NCBI GenBank assembly: GCA_050245975.1
Contig: JBFWWW010000044.1
Location: forward strand, 1-22,414
DNA: 22,414 nt
Reading direction: 5' to 3'
Source of the DNA: JBFWWW01 sp050245975
Lineage (GTDB): Bacteria > Pseudomonadota > Alphaproteobacteria > Rhizobiales > Hyphomicrobiaceae
In this document: positions 1 through 7,816 of the stretch, in pieces
Position numbering within the stretch: the stretch's first letter is position 1
Layout: each line of letters starts with the position of its first letter
Position numbers and translations under genes: made by a program
Notes under the pieces: generated by a model
What the model saw: the letters and a program-made list of their open reading frames with translations, nothing else
The model's database searches: none
Told to the model about the DNA's origin: nothing

Positions 1-633
1 GTCCGCGTGATCGATCTTCTCGCCCACCGCGTAGTCCTGCCAGCGCCAGCGCGCGCCGGCCAGATCGAAGTTGTAGGCACTTCCCGACAACGGCGGCACG
101 GCCGCGCCCAGGTGTGCGGGATCGACCCGCTCGGCCAGTTTGGGTACGACGGCCTCCGGCGCAGGCGATGCGCGATCGCGCTTGCGCACCATCACCCAGC
201 GCACGTACTCAAGCACCGCCTCGCCGAGCTGATTGCGGCCGGTGGACCGCACATAGACAACCCCCGTTTCGCCGTTGGCGTTTTCTCGCAGGCCGATCAC
301 TTCGGACACCGCACTCAGGGTGTCACCCGGATAGACGGCCTTGAGGAATCGGCCCTCCGCGTAACCGAGATTGGCGACGGCATTGAGAGAGATGTCGGGC
401 ACGGTCTTGCCGAACACCACGTGGAAGACGAGCAGATCGTCGATCGGCGCGGACGGATAGCCGACGCCCCTGGCGAACGCCTCCGATGACTGAACGGCAA
501 AACGCCCGCCATAGAGCCCTGTGTAGAGCGCCACGTCGCCCACCGTCAGCGTGCGCGGCGTGGCGTGAACAAGCGTTTGCCCGACAGAGAAGTCCTCGAA
601 GAAATGCCCGCTGTTCGTCTTCGATCCCGCCAT
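1..633 (-). CDS. mch: mesaconyl-CoA hydratase (MaoC-like), 3' part beyond window
   Basis: The reverse strand from the ATG at 633 is open to the window edge, giving the first 211 residues of a protein whose family is usually about 340 residues. It begins MAGSKTNSGHFFEDFSVGQ and contains FAVQSSEAF, DDLLVFHVVFGKTVPDIS and NAVANLGYAEGRF, which I recognise from the MaoC-type double-hotdog mesaconyl-CoA hydratases (beta-methylmalyl-CoA dehydratases). These interconvert mesaconyl-CoA and beta-methylmalyl-CoA in the cytoplasm, in the ethylmalonyl-CoA pathway. The start lies 9 bases after the stop of the upstream malyl-CoA lyase-like gene, with a weak GAGCAG ribosome site, so the two are probably co-transcribed and act on consecutive intermediates. 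The C-terminal hotdog domain is mostly outside the window and could not be checked. Confidence 0.88.
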   Translation of the reverse strand, partial: MAGSKTNSGHFFEDFSVGQTLVHATPRTLTVGDVALYTGLYGGRFAVQSSEAFARGVGYPSAPIDDLLVFHVVFGKTVPDISLNAVANLGYAEGRFLKAVYPGDTLSAVSEVIGLRENANGETGVVYVRSTGRNQLGEAVLEYVRWVMVRKRDRASPAPEAVVPKLAERVDPAHLGAAVPPLSGSAYNFDLAGARWRWQDYAVGEKIDHAD

Positions 634-642
634 CGGCTGCTC

Positions 643-1524
643 CTATAGCGATCTGCGCGCGATCGCGTCCGCAACGGCGACCGTACGCCGCGCTATTTCC
701 GCGTGCAGAAGCTCGACCATCCGGCCTTCGACAGTGACGACACCCTTGCCCTTGTTGGCCGGCTCATCGAACGCGGCGATGATCTTGCGCGCCCAGGCCA
801 CCTCGGCCTCTTCAGGCGCGAAGATCTCGTTGGCGGCGGCAATCTGATCGGGATGAATGAGTGTCTTGCCGTCGAAGCCGAGCTGCCGGCCCTGGCGGCA
901 TTCCCGTTGAAGTCCATCCGCATCCTTGAAGTTGTTGTAGACACCGTCGAGGACATCGAGGCTGAAGGCGCGTGCGGCCGTTACGGCGCTGGACAGCCAA
1001 TAGAGAGCGGCCACGCGATCGGCGGTCATCTCGGCACGCGTCTCCTTGACGAGGTCGTTGGTGCCCAGCACGAGGCAGTCGAGCCGCGCCGCACCGGAAC
1101 GGACCGCTCCGGCGAGATCGCGGATGTTCAAAACCGCCAGCGGCGTCTCCACCATTGCCCATAGCCGCATCGTGTCGGGCGCTCCCGCTTTCGCGAGTTC
1201 CGCGCAGGCGCGCACGATATCGGCAGCGTTGTTGGGTTTCGGCAGCAGCACCGCATCAGGCCCCGCCGCAGCCGCCGCCTTCAGATCGTCAGCGCCCCAA
1301 GGGGTATCGAGTGCGTTGATACGGACGACGACCTCGCGACCATCATAGCCGCCAGCCTTGACTGCAGCGCAGACACGGTCGCGCGCTTCGGCTTTGGCAT
1401 CCGGCGCCACGGCATCCTCGAGGTCGAAAATGAAGGCATCGGCCGTCAACGTGCGCGCCTTTTCCAACGCACGCGTGTTGGAGCCAGGCATATACAGGAC
1501 GCTGCGCCGCGGTCGGAAAGTCAT
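643..1524 (-). CDS. HpcH/HpaI (CitE-like) malyl-CoA lyase or (3S)-malyl-CoA thioesterase
   Basis: This 293-residue protein is a CitE-like member of the HpcH/HpaI aldolase/citrate lyase family. It shows the N-terminal RRSVLYMPGSN, the IFDLEDAV segment near residue 35, the VVVRIN strand near 65-70, a metal-ligand glutamate in VETPL (about 126) and the GTNDLVKE motif (about 154-161). Relatives cleave beta-methylmalyl-CoA or malyl-CoA to glyoxylate plus an acyl-CoA, or hydrolyse (3S)-malyl-CoA to malate. The GTNDL form and the partner mesaconyl-CoA hydratase 9 bases downstream fit an Mcl2-like thioesterase slightly better than a true lyase, but I cannot separate them by eye. The start is supported by an AAGGAG-like ribosome site about 10 bases upstream of the ATG. 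The gene is divergent from the FAD oxidoreductase across 146 bases. Confidence 0.82.
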   Translation of the reverse strand: MTFRPRRSVLYMPGSNTRALEKARTLTADAFIFDLEDAVAPDAKAEARDRVCAAVKAGGYDGREVVVRINALDTPWGADDLKAAAAAGPDAVLLPKPNNAADIVRACAELAKAGAPDTMRLWAMVETPLAVLNIRDLAGAVRSGAARLDCLVLGTNDLVKETRAEMTADRVAALYWLSSAVTAARAFSLDVLDGVYNNFKDADGLQRECRQGRQLGFDGKTLIHPDQIAAANEIFAPEEAEVAWARKIIAAFDEPANKGKGVVTVEGRMVELLHAEIARRTVAVADAIARRSL

Positions 1525-1568
1525 GTCCGAAGCTTCTCCTTCTGTCGTCGGCGCAAGCTAGTCGAACA

Positions 1569-1597
1569 GGCCGGCCATCGCCAGCCCATCGCCGGCC
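1569..1597. other. Inverted repeat in the divergent intergenic region
   Basis: GGCCGGC at 1569-1575 is matched by GCCGGCC at 1591-1597, leaving a 15-base spacer. It lies in the only non-coding stretch between the divergent malyl-CoA lyase-like gene and the FAD oxidoreductase (1525-1670), where promoters for both must sit. It could be an operator or a chance GC-rich pairing. No clear -35/-10 pair was found for either gene. Confidence 0.25.
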
Positions 1598-1670
1598 AAA
1601 TCGTAGTCTCCGACCCTCGCGCCACCCGTGCTAGTCTCGCACAGGCTGAAACTGCCCCTGGAAGCGGCAC

Positions 1671-2837
1671 ATGAAGACCGTGGACGTTGCGATTGTTGGC
1701 GGCGGCATCGTCGGCAGTGCCACGGCGTTCTATCTGGCGCGCGACCCGGCCTTTGCCGGTCGCTGTGCCGTCGTCATCGAGCAGGACCCTTCCTACACGC
1801 GCGGCAGCACAGGCCGCTCGGTGGGCGGCCTGCGGCAGCAGTTCTCAACACCCGAGAACATCGCCATGTCCCAGGTGACGCTCGGCATCGTCCGCGACCC
1901 CGCGGCGACCTTCGGCGAGCCGGTGGACCTTTCATTTCGCGAGCAGGGATACCTGATGCTCGCCTCCGAGGCGGGCCGCGCCGTTCTGCAGGAAACTGCC
2001 GCGCTGCAGCGCGCACATGGTGCCGACATCCTCCCGCTCGACGCAGCCGCGGTGGGAGCGCGGTTTCCCTGGATCTCGACCGATGGCGTCGCCGCGGGGA
2101 ATTTCGGCCGCACCGGCGAGGGCTGGCTCGATCCCGCCAGCCTGCGCAGCGCCTTTCGCGCGGCAGCCATCCGCCACGGCGCTGTCTGGCGGCACGATGA
2201 CGTGGTCGCAATCGATGCGTCAACGCGCAGCCTGACGCTGGCGGGCGGCGAGGCGATCTCCTACGGGGCACTTGTCAACGCAGCCGGTCCCTGGGCCGGC
2301 GCCGTTGCCGCGCTCGCCGGCATCCCGCTTCCCGTCGAACCCAGGAAACGCATCGTCTACGTCGTCGACTCGCGCGAGGCGACCGCCGACCTGCACAAGG
2401 CGCCGCTGACCGTCGATCCGTCCGGCGTGTGGTTCCGGCCGGAGGGCCGGACGTTCCTGTGCGGGGTTTCGCCGGCGATCGAGCCGTCCATCGACCACCT
2501 CGAGGACACGCAACCCGAGCAATTTGAAACGGAGGTCTGGCCGCGGCTGGCCGCGAGAGTCCCGGCCTTCCAGGCACTCAAGCTCGTCAGTGCGTGGGCA
2601 GGCTACTATGACTACAATACACTCGACCAGAATGCGATCATCGGCCGGCATCCCGATGTCCGGACCTTCTTCCTTGCCAACGGCTTCTCGGGACACGGCC
2701 TGCAGCAGGGCGCGGCAGCGGGACGCGCGGTGGCCGAGCTGATCGTTCACGGCTCCTTTGTCACCATCGATCTCGGGCGCCTCGGTTACGAGCGCGTCAT
2801 CCGCAACGAGCCGGTGTTGGAGCGCAACGTTATCTGA
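1671..2837 (+). CDS. FAD-dependent oxidoreductase, DAO family, FOXRED1-like
   Basis: This 388-residue flavoprotein opens with the Rossmann motif VAIVGGGIVGSATAFYL (residues 6-22). A GSTGRSVGGLRQQFS segment follows near 45-59, and the protein ends with the D-amino-acid-oxidase-type FAD-binding motif NGFSGHGLQQGAAAGRAVAELI. The SVGGxRQQFS..EN block is characteristic of bacterial relatives of human FOXRED1, within the glycine/sarcosine oxidase superfamily (DAO fold). Members oxidise C-N bonds of amino or N-methylated acids, but the substrate of this subgroup is unknown to me and cannot be read here. No signal peptide is visible, so it is likely cytoplasmic. The ATG is preceded by GGAAG at a suitable distance. 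A PdxY-like kinase starts 7 bases after its stop, which suggests one transcript. Confidence 0.85.
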   Translation: MKTVDVAIVGGGIVGSATAFYLARDPAFAGRCAVVIEQDPSYTRGSTGRSVGGLRQQFSTPENIAMSQVTLGIVRDPAATFGEPVDLSFREQGYLMLASEAGRAVLQETAALQRAHGADILPLDAAAVGARFPWISTDGVAAGNFGRTGEGWLDPASLRSAFRAAAIRHGAVWRHDDVVAIDASTRSLTLAGGEAISYGALVNAAGPWAGAVAALAGIPLPVEPRKRIVYVVDSREATADLHKAPLTVDPSGVWFRPEGRTFLCGVSPAIEPSIDHLEDTQPEQFETEVWPRLAARVPAFQALKLVSAWAGYYDYNTLDQNAIIGRHPDVRTFFLANGFSGHGLQQGAAAGRAVAELIVHGSFVTIDLGRLGYERVIRNEPVLERNVI

Positions 2838-2844
2838 GGCTCAC

Positions 2845-3648
2845 ATGGCGCGGGTCCTTGCACTGTCTTCCCAGGTGTCGCGCGGCGCGGTCGGCCTTTC
2901 GGCCTCCGTTCCGGCCCTGCAATGGCTTGGCCACGAGGTCTGGGCGCTTCCCACCATCCTGCTTGCCAGCCGTCCGGGCATGGGGCGGCTGGAGCGCCTT
3001 CCGCTCGACGGCAGCGACCTCGCCCGCCTGCTTGGCGCGCTGGAAGCGGATGGCACCTTCGGCACGATCGACGGGGTCCTGTGCGGCTACTTCCCCTCGC
3101 CCGGCGCGGTGGCCGCTGCCGCGCAGGCTGTCGCGCGCATCAAGGCAGCGAACCCGAAGGTCGTCGTGCTGTGCGATCCCGTGTTGGGCGACAACGGCCA
3201 GCTCTACATTGCACCGGCCACCGCAGACGCCATCCGCGACACCCTTTTGCCGCTCGCCACCGTCACCACGCCGAACCTGTTCGAGCTGGGCTGGCTGACG
3301 GGACGTTCCCCCCACACGGCCGAGATGACTGCAACGTGCGCGCACCGCCTCGGCGTGCCGTCCGTGGTCGTCACCTCCGCTGCACGCAACGGCGACACTT
3401 TGACAACCACGCTCGTGACGCCGGACACCGCGCAGGACTTCAAATCCATATTCCGGGAGCGGCTGCCCAACGGCACCGGCGATCTGCTTGCCGGCCTGCT
3501 GCTCGGATACCTGCTCGACGCCTTGCCACTTCCCAATGCGCTTGGCCTCGCTCTTGCCGCTCTGGACCGTGTGGCTGTCGAAAGCCAGGGCCGCGATGCG
3601 CTCGACCTGGCGGCGCTCGCTGCAACGCCGCGCGTGCCGAATGCCTAG
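2845..3648 (+). CDS. PdxY-like pyridoxal kinase
   Basis: This 267-residue ribokinase-fold protein resembles PdxY/PdxK pyridoxal kinases, which phosphorylate pyridoxal to pyridoxal 5'-phosphate in B6 salvage. Visible motifs are the N-terminal VLALSSQVSRGAVG, the DPVLGDNGQLY segment (about 111-121), TPNLFEL (142-148) and the phosphate-binding catalytic loop NGTGDLLAG with Asp near 213. I chose the ATG at 2845 because it aligns with family N-termini and lies 7 bases after the upstream stop; earlier in-frame starts would run into the FAD gene. The segment that is SNHTGY-like in well-studied PdxY/PdxK is ASRPGM here, so substrate preference may differ. Related hydroxymethylpyrimidine kinases are an alternative, but the DPVLGD and TPN motifs favour PdxY. 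Confidence 0.8.
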   Translation: MARVLALSSQVSRGAVGLSASVPALQWLGHEVWALPTILLASRPGMGRLERLPLDGSDLARLLGALEADGTFGTIDGVLCGYFPSPGAVAAAAQAVARIKAANPKVVVLCDPVLGDNGQLYIAPATADAIRDTLLPLATVTTPNLFELGWLTGRSPHTAEMTATCAHRLGVPSVVVTSAARNGDTLTTTLVTPDTAQDFKSIFRERLPNGTGDLLAGLLLGYLLDALPLPNALGLALAALDRVAVESQGRDALDLAALAATPRVPNA

Positions 3649-3698
3649 GGCCGACGGCCACCTGCCGCCAATAAAGACACCCAATACAGAGGACCTCG

Positions 3699-4880
3699 AT
3701 GCAGAAGAAGCTTAAGGGAGCTCTATCGTTCGTGCAGCATGAGGCGGGCGCCGGCGCGCTCCTGCTCGCGGCTGCCATCCTGGCGCTCGTGCTGTCAAAT
3801 TCTCCGCTCGCCTGGTTGTACGACGGCTTCCTCGACACGCCCGTCACGGTCCGCATCGGAACCTTCGGTCTCGACAAGCCGCTGCTGCTCTGGATCAACG
3901 ACGGCCTGATGGCCGTATTCTTTTTCCTCGTCGGCCTCGAGATCAAACGCGAGCTGCTGCAGGGCGAGCTGTCGACGTTCGGACAGGCCATCCTCCCGGT
4001 CCTCGCGGCGATCGGCGGCATGATCGTGCCGGCCCTGGTCTATATCTACTTCAACAGTGAAAACCCAGCTGCCCTGAAGGGCTGGGCCATCCCGACGGCA
4101 ACCGATATCGCGTTCGCCCTAGGCGTCCTCGCGTTGCTTGGCCCGCGCGTTCCGCCCGCACTCAAGATATTCCTGCTGGCCTTTGCGATCATCGACGACC
4201 TCGGCGCGATCCTGATCATCGCCCTGTTCTATACCGGCGACCTTTCGCTTGCGTCCATCCTGCTGGGTGGAGCGGGCACCGTGCTCCTCTGGCTGTTGAA
4301 CCGCTGGAACGTGCGTCGCGCTGCGCCCTATGTCCTGATCGGGATTTTCGTATGGGCGTGCGTGCTCAAGTCCGGCGTGCATGCCACCATCGCCGGCATC
4401 ATCGTCGCGCTCGCAATCCCGCTGCGCGGCGAAGTGCAGGACACCCCGCTGCTGGAACACCTCGAGGAAAACCTGCATCCATGGGTGGCGCTGGCCATCC
4501 TGCCGCTGTTCGCTTTCGCCAATGCCGGAGTTTCGCTGGCGGGACTCACGCCGGCTCAACTCTTCGGGCCCATCCCCCTCGGCATCGCGCTCGGGCTCGT
4601 ACTGGGCAAGCCCATCGGCATCTTCGGTGCAACATGCCTTGCCGTCATGGCTGGGCTCGCACCGCGTCCCGCCGACACCAGCTGGGGCCAGATTCTGGGT
4701 GCCGCCATCCTCGGCGGGATCGGCTTCACCATGAGCCTCTTCATCGGCATGCTGGCGTTCCCCGATGCGGCCGGAGCAGCGCAGCTTCGCATCGGCGTGC
4801 TATGCGGATCGTTGGTCTCGGCCGTGGCCGGATACACGTTACTACGTGCGATAGGAACGCCGATGGCGGCGCGCCGCTAG
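3699..4880 (+). CDS. nhaA: Na+/H+ antiporter NhaA
   Basis: This 393-residue inner-membrane antiporter exports Na+ (or Li+) in exchange for protons and supports pH and salt homeostasis. Family landmarks are the N-terminal HEAGAGALLLAAAILALVLSNSP, LLWINDGLMAVFFFLVGLEIKRE near 63-85, ATDIAFALG near 134-142, and IIDDLGA with the ion-binding aspartate pair near 166-167. The late GKPIGIFGA carries the conserved lysine. Length matches the family norm of about 390, with about 12 hydrophobic segments. An AGAGGA ribosome site at about 3688-3693 precedes the ATG by 5 bases. It follows the PdxY-like gene by 50 bases and may share its transcript. Its TAG stop overlaps the ccmG stop on the other strand within CTAG at 4877-4880. 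Confidence 0.97.
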   Translation: MQKKLKGALSFVQHEAGAGALLLAAAILALVLSNSPLAWLYDGFLDTPVTVRIGTFGLDKPLLLWINDGLMAVFFFLVGLEIKRELLQGELSTFGQAILPVLAAIGGMIVPALVYIYFNSENPAALKGWAIPTATDIAFALGVLALLGPRVPPALKIFLLAFAIIDDLGAILIIALFYTGDLSLASILLGGAGTVLLWLLNRWNVRRAAPYVLIGIFVWACVLKSGVHATIAGIIVALAIPLRGEVQDTPLLEHLEENLHPWVALAILPLFAFANAGVSLAGLTPAQLFGPIPLGIALGLVLGKPIGIFGATCLAVMAGLAPRPADTSWGQILGAAILGGIGFTMSLFIGMLAFPDAAGAAQLRIGVLCGSLVSAVAGYTLLRAIGTPMAARR

Positions 4881-5485
4881 CGCGCGGGGCTCCGTGCCTT
4901 CTCGATGGCAGGGATCAGGGTGCGCCTCAGGCTGGCCTCGGAGATGGGGCCGATGTGCTTGAAAACGACAACGCCGCGTCCGTCGACGACGAACGTCTCC
5001 GGCATCCCATAGACACCCCATTCGATGGCCGCACGCCCGTTGGCATCGGCACCGACGGCGGCGAATGGATTGCCGTAGCGCCCAAGAAACCGGCGCGCGC
5101 CTACCGCTTGATCCTTGTAGTTGATGCCGTAGAGCTGCACTCCGGTACGGGCCTTGAGCTCCAGCAGCAGCGGATGCTCGGCCACACACGGCGCGCACCA
5201 CGACGCCCAGAAATTGACGACCGTAACCTGCCCGGTCGCCAGGGAACCCGGCGCGATGCCCGGCACCGCGCGGACACCCTCGCTCAACCCTTCGATGGCC
5301 GGCAGGTTCAAAACCGGGGCCTGCTTGCCGATGAGCTGCGAGGGCAATGTCGTCGGGTCGCCGCTGCCGAGCGCGAAAGCGAAGATGACAGCCAGCGCGC
5401 AAAACGCCGCCAATGGCACCGCCAATAGACCCATGCGACGTCGGGTCTCGGCGGGTGCGGCCACCTCCTGCCGGGCTTCCGTCAC
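4877..5485 (-). CDS. ccmG: Thiol:disulfide interchange protein CcmG/DsbE
   Basis: This 202-residue membrane-anchored thioredoxin-like protein reduces apocytochrome c or CcmH on the periplasmic side, so that haem can be attached to the CXXCH motif. It has a cytoplasmic N-terminus, one membrane anchor (about residues 17-40), the GKQAPVLNLP entry strand near 53-62, and the active site NFWASWCAPC with cysteines near 97 and 100. The cis-proline side (GVYGMPETFVVDGRG) is also visible. It starts with GTG, overlapping the ccmD stop in GTGA (5482-5485), which indicates translational coupling as the last gene of the ccmABCDG operon. No intrinsic terminator is visible after it; transcription would run into the convergent nhaA gene. 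Confidence 0.95.
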   Translation of the reverse strand: MTEARQEVAAPAETRRRMGLLAVPLAAFCALAVIFAFALGSGDPTTLPSQLIGKQAPVLNLPAIEGLSEGVRAVPGIAPGSLATGQVTVVNFWASWCAPCVAEHPLLLELKARTGVQLYGINYKDQAVGARRFLGRYGNPFAAVGADANGRAAIEWGVYGMPETFVVDGRGVVVFKHIGPISEASLRRTLIPAIEKARSPAR

Positions 5486-5667
5486 GGCTGGCCGCTATCG
5501 CCGGAGGCGGACCGCCGGCGGATGCCGCGCGCCTCCAGCGCCTCGAGCTGCCGCTGCAGGCGCCGGCCCTCCATCGCCAGCACGGCGATCATCGCGATCA
5601 AGGCAACAGCAACGACGGCATAGGATGCGACGATGAAGACGGCATGTGGTCCGAGATCCATGTGCAC
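5482..5667 (-). CDS. ccmD: Heme exporter protein CcmD
   Basis: This is a 61-residue single-span membrane protein with a hydrophobic stretch of about 20 residues (HAVFIVASYAVVAVALIAMI). A basic, helical C-terminus rich in arginine, including RRLQRQLEALEARG, follows. Size, topology and position between ccmC and ccmG identify it as CcmD, the small subunit that helps release haem-loaded CcmE from the CcmABC complex. A second in-frame ATG two codons later (at 5661) would give a 59-residue version; the sequence does not decide between them. It begins 3 bases after the ccmC stop and overlaps the ccmG GTG start by 4 bases. Confidence 0.9.
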   Translation of the reverse strand: MHMDLGPHAVFIVASYAVVAVALIAMIAVLAMEGRRLQRQLEALEARGIRRRSASGDSGQP

Positions 5668-5670
5668 TCC

Positions 5671-6426
5671 TTATGCGACGGGTTCAGCAATAAAGCCGGC
5701 GGCACGATCGGCGGCGGCCATGCGCAGCGCCTTCACGCGGCGGCGCAGGATCTCGTTGCGCATCGCCTTCAGGTGGAGGGCAACGAACAGCACTGTAAAT
5801 CCCAGCGCCATCACGAGGAGCGGAATAAGCAGCGAGCGGTGGATCGTCGGCGCGCCGAATTTCATGACGCTGGCCGGCTGGTGCAGCGAGTTCCACTCGA
5901 CCGAGAATTTGATGACTGGAAGAATGACGATGCCGACCAGCGCCAGCACCGCCGTCAGCTTGGCAGCCAGGGCTTCATCTTCGAGCGAGGAGCGCAACGC
6001 GATCAGACCCAGGTAGAGGAAAAAGAGGATCAGCACCGATGTCAGCCGGGGGTCCCAGACCCAGTAGGCGCCCCACATCGGCTTGCCCCAGAGCGAACCT
6101 GTGACGAGCGCCAGGAACGTGAAAACCGCCCCGATCGGTGCCGCGGCCTTGGCCGACACATCGGCGAGCGGATGGCGGAACACCAGCAGGCCGAAGCTCG
6201 ACAACGCGACAAACGCGTAGATCGCCATCGACAGCCAGGCGCACGGGACGTGCACGAACATGATCTTGGCCGCCTCCCCCTGCTGATAGTCAGGTGGTGC
6301 CGCAACCGCGAGGTAAAGACCCCAGGCGATCAGCAAGGCCGCAAGCGCCGACACCCACGGCAGAAGCGTGCTCGACAACGCGAGGAACCGGGTCGGGTTG
6401 GCGAACTGCTGCGTGAGGCTCGGCAT
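5671..6426 (-). CDS. ccmC: Heme exporter protein CcmC
   Basis: This 251-residue polytopic inner-membrane protein of the haem-handling family contains the tryptophan-rich WWD-type motif GKPMWGAYWVWDPRLTS (roughly residues 114-130), which faces the periplasm and binds haem. Histidines in FVHVPCAW (near 57-64) and in SLHQPASV (near 180) match the expected axial ligands. CcmC loads haem onto CcmE with the CcmAB ATPase. It shows about six membrane segments and a basic cytoplasmic tail (RRRVKALRMAAADR). It lies 53 bases after ccmB and 3 bases before ccmD in the same operon. The CcmE, CcmF and CcmH/I proteins needed for complete System I maturation are not in this window. Confidence 0.96.
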   Translation of the reverse strand: MPSLTQQFANPTRFLALSSTLLPWVSALAALLIAWGLYLAVAAPPDYQQGEAAKIMFVHVPCAWLSMAIYAFVALSSFGLLVFRHPLADVSAKAAAPIGAVFTFLALVTGSLWGKPMWGAYWVWDPRLTSVLILFFLYLGLIALRSSLEDEALAAKLTAVLALVGIVILPVIKFSVEWNSLHQPASVMKFGAPTIHRSLLIPLLVMALGFTVLFVALHLKAMRNEILRRRVKALRMAAADRAAGFIAEPVA

Positions 6427-6479
6427 GGGTCTGATCTAGGCCTTTGATCTTCCGTGTGCAATCCGCTTGCTGTCGCAGC

Positions 6480-7145
6480 CTATTGCAGTTGCGCCCTCAG
6501 TGCCGCCGCGGCGGCAAAAGGCGCCAGAGCAACCGACGCAAGCGATATGGCGGCCAGGATCAGGAGCGCCGGCCAGGGCGACGCCAGGGCAGCCGCGGCA
6601 GACACAACCGCGATGCCGAATATCAAGGTCGGCACATAGAGAGGCAGGATCAGGAGCGCCACAAGCAGACCGCCGCGGCGAGCCCTCAGCGTCAGAGCGG
6701 CGCCGATGCTGCCGATGAAGCTCACGGCCGGTGTCCCCAAAAGCGTAGCCGCGATGAGCATGGGATAGGCGGCCGCATCGAGATTGAGAAGGATGGCCAG
6801 CAGCGGTGAAAGAACGGCAAGCGGCAGCGCCGTCGAGATCCAGTGCGCCAGACTTTTGGCAGCCGCCACCAGTTCGAGGGGCAGCGGTCCGGCCGCCAGG
6901 ACATCGAGCGCGCCATCCTCAGCGTCGCCCTCGAAGATGCGGCCGAGAGACAGAAGGGCCGCCAGAAGGAGGCCGACCCAAAGCACGGCCGGAGCGATAC
7001 GCGACGTCAGATTGAGATCCGGCCCCACGCCCAGCGGCAGCATCGTCGCGACAATGACGTAGAATCCGAGCGCCGTGCCCAGTGCCGCGCCGTCGCGCCG
7101 CGCGAGCTGCAGGTCGCGCCGGACAAGCTCGAAAAACGCCCTCAT
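6480..7145 (-). CDS. ccmB: Heme exporter protein CcmB (ABC permease)
   Basis: This 221-residue, six-span membrane protein is the permease subunit of the CcmAB ABC complex, which uses ATP to release haem-charged CcmE from CcmC. It begins MRAFFELVRRDLQLARRDGAALGTALGFYVIVATMLPLGVGP, a typical CcmB N-terminus. It continues with the conserved GRIFEGDAEDGALDVLAAGPLPLELVAAAKSLAHW region (about 69-102) and the GTPAVSFIGSIGAALTLRARRGG segment (about 139-161). Its ATG overlaps the ccmA stop by 4 bases (ATGA at 7142-7145). Length matches the family. The 53 bases between its stop and ccmC contain no evident terminator, so the operon is probably continuous. Confidence 0.95.
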   Translation of the reverse strand: MRAFFELVRRDLQLARRDGAALGTALGFYVIVATMLPLGVGPDLNLTSRIAPAVLWVGLLLAALLSLGRIFEGDAEDGALDVLAAGPLPLELVAAAKSLAHWISTALPLAVLSPLLAILLNLDAAAYPMLIAATLLGTPAVSFIGSIGAALTLRARRGGLLVALLILPLYVPTLIFGIAVVSAAAALASPWPALLILAAISLASVALAPFAAAAALRAQLQ

Positions 7146-7759
7146 GCGGCGAGGCCACTGGCTGTATCCAACCGCAATGTCCTCGCGTTCGGCACGGCGA
7201 GATCGACATGCGTTGCAATAACCGCCAGCCCGCCTCCGGCCAGGTGCGAAGCGATCACGCCCAACAGGCGCGCCAGCGCGGCCGCGTCGAGCGATACGCT
7301 TGGCTCGTCCAGCAGCCAGACCGGACGGGATGCCACCAAAAGCCGCGCCAGGGACAAGCGCCGCTGCTGTCCCGCCGAAAGTTCGCCGGCCGGAACCTCA
7401 TCGAGATCGGCCAGGCCGAAGTGCTCGAGCGCAGCCGGCACCGCGGCTTCGGAGCCGGCCAGGAACCGGCCCCAGAACCGCAGGTTCTCGCCCACCGTCA
7501 TGGCCGCCTTCACGGCGTTGGCATGCCCAATGAAGTGGCATTGTTCGGCCTGGGACACGCCTCGATCGCTCCCGGCCACCGCGACGCGGCCCGCCGTTGG
7601 AGCCCCGAGGCCCGCCAATACGCGCAGCAACGTGGTCTTGCCCGCGCCGTTCCGACCCCTCACCAGAAGGGCCTCCCCGCCCGACACGGCGAATGACAGC
7701 CCCGCCAGGATGCGACGCCCGCCTCGGGCGCAGGACACATTTTCTGCAACGAGCTGCAC
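7142..7759 (-). CDS. ccmA: Heme exporter ATP-binding protein CcmA
   Basis: This 205-residue ABC ATPase is the energy-coupling subunit of CcmAB. It has the Walker A GRNGAGKTT near 35-43, the ABC signature LSAGQQRRLSLARLL, the Walker B WLLDEP with the following D-loop SLD, and an H-loop histidine in VIATHVDL. Starting from GTG at 7759 gives QLVAENVSCARGGR, which lines up with family N-termini; no ATG lies upstream in frame near a good ribosome site, and the GTG itself has only a weak GGA. It is the first gene of ccmABCDG and is divergent from acnA across 184 bases, where both promoters must lie. Confidence 0.95.
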   Translation of the reverse strand: MQLVAENVSCARGGRRILAGLSFAVSGGEALLVRGRNGAGKTTLLRVLAGLGAPTAGRVAVAGSDRGVSQAEQCHFIGHANAVKAAMTVGENLRFWGRFLAGSEAAVPAALEHFGLADLDEVPAGELSAGQQRRLSLARLLVASRPVWLLDEPSVSLDAAALARLLGVIASHLAGGGLAVIATHVDLAVPNARTLRLDTASGLAA

Positions 7760-7816
7760 TGGCGGGGGTCCTGCGTCACATAGTCCTCAAGCGATTGGCC
7801 GACACGCAGAAGTGCA

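Noticed and set aside
4352..5428. 358-codon plus-strand frame spanning the nhaA/ccmG junction
   Set aside because: It overlaps two confidently identified genes in other frames, and its translation is Arg/His-rich without motifs.
5413..6447. 344-codon plus-strand frame across ccmD and ccmC
   Set aside because: It is antisense to the ccm operon; the Gln/Arg/His-rich translation is typical of a shadow frame.
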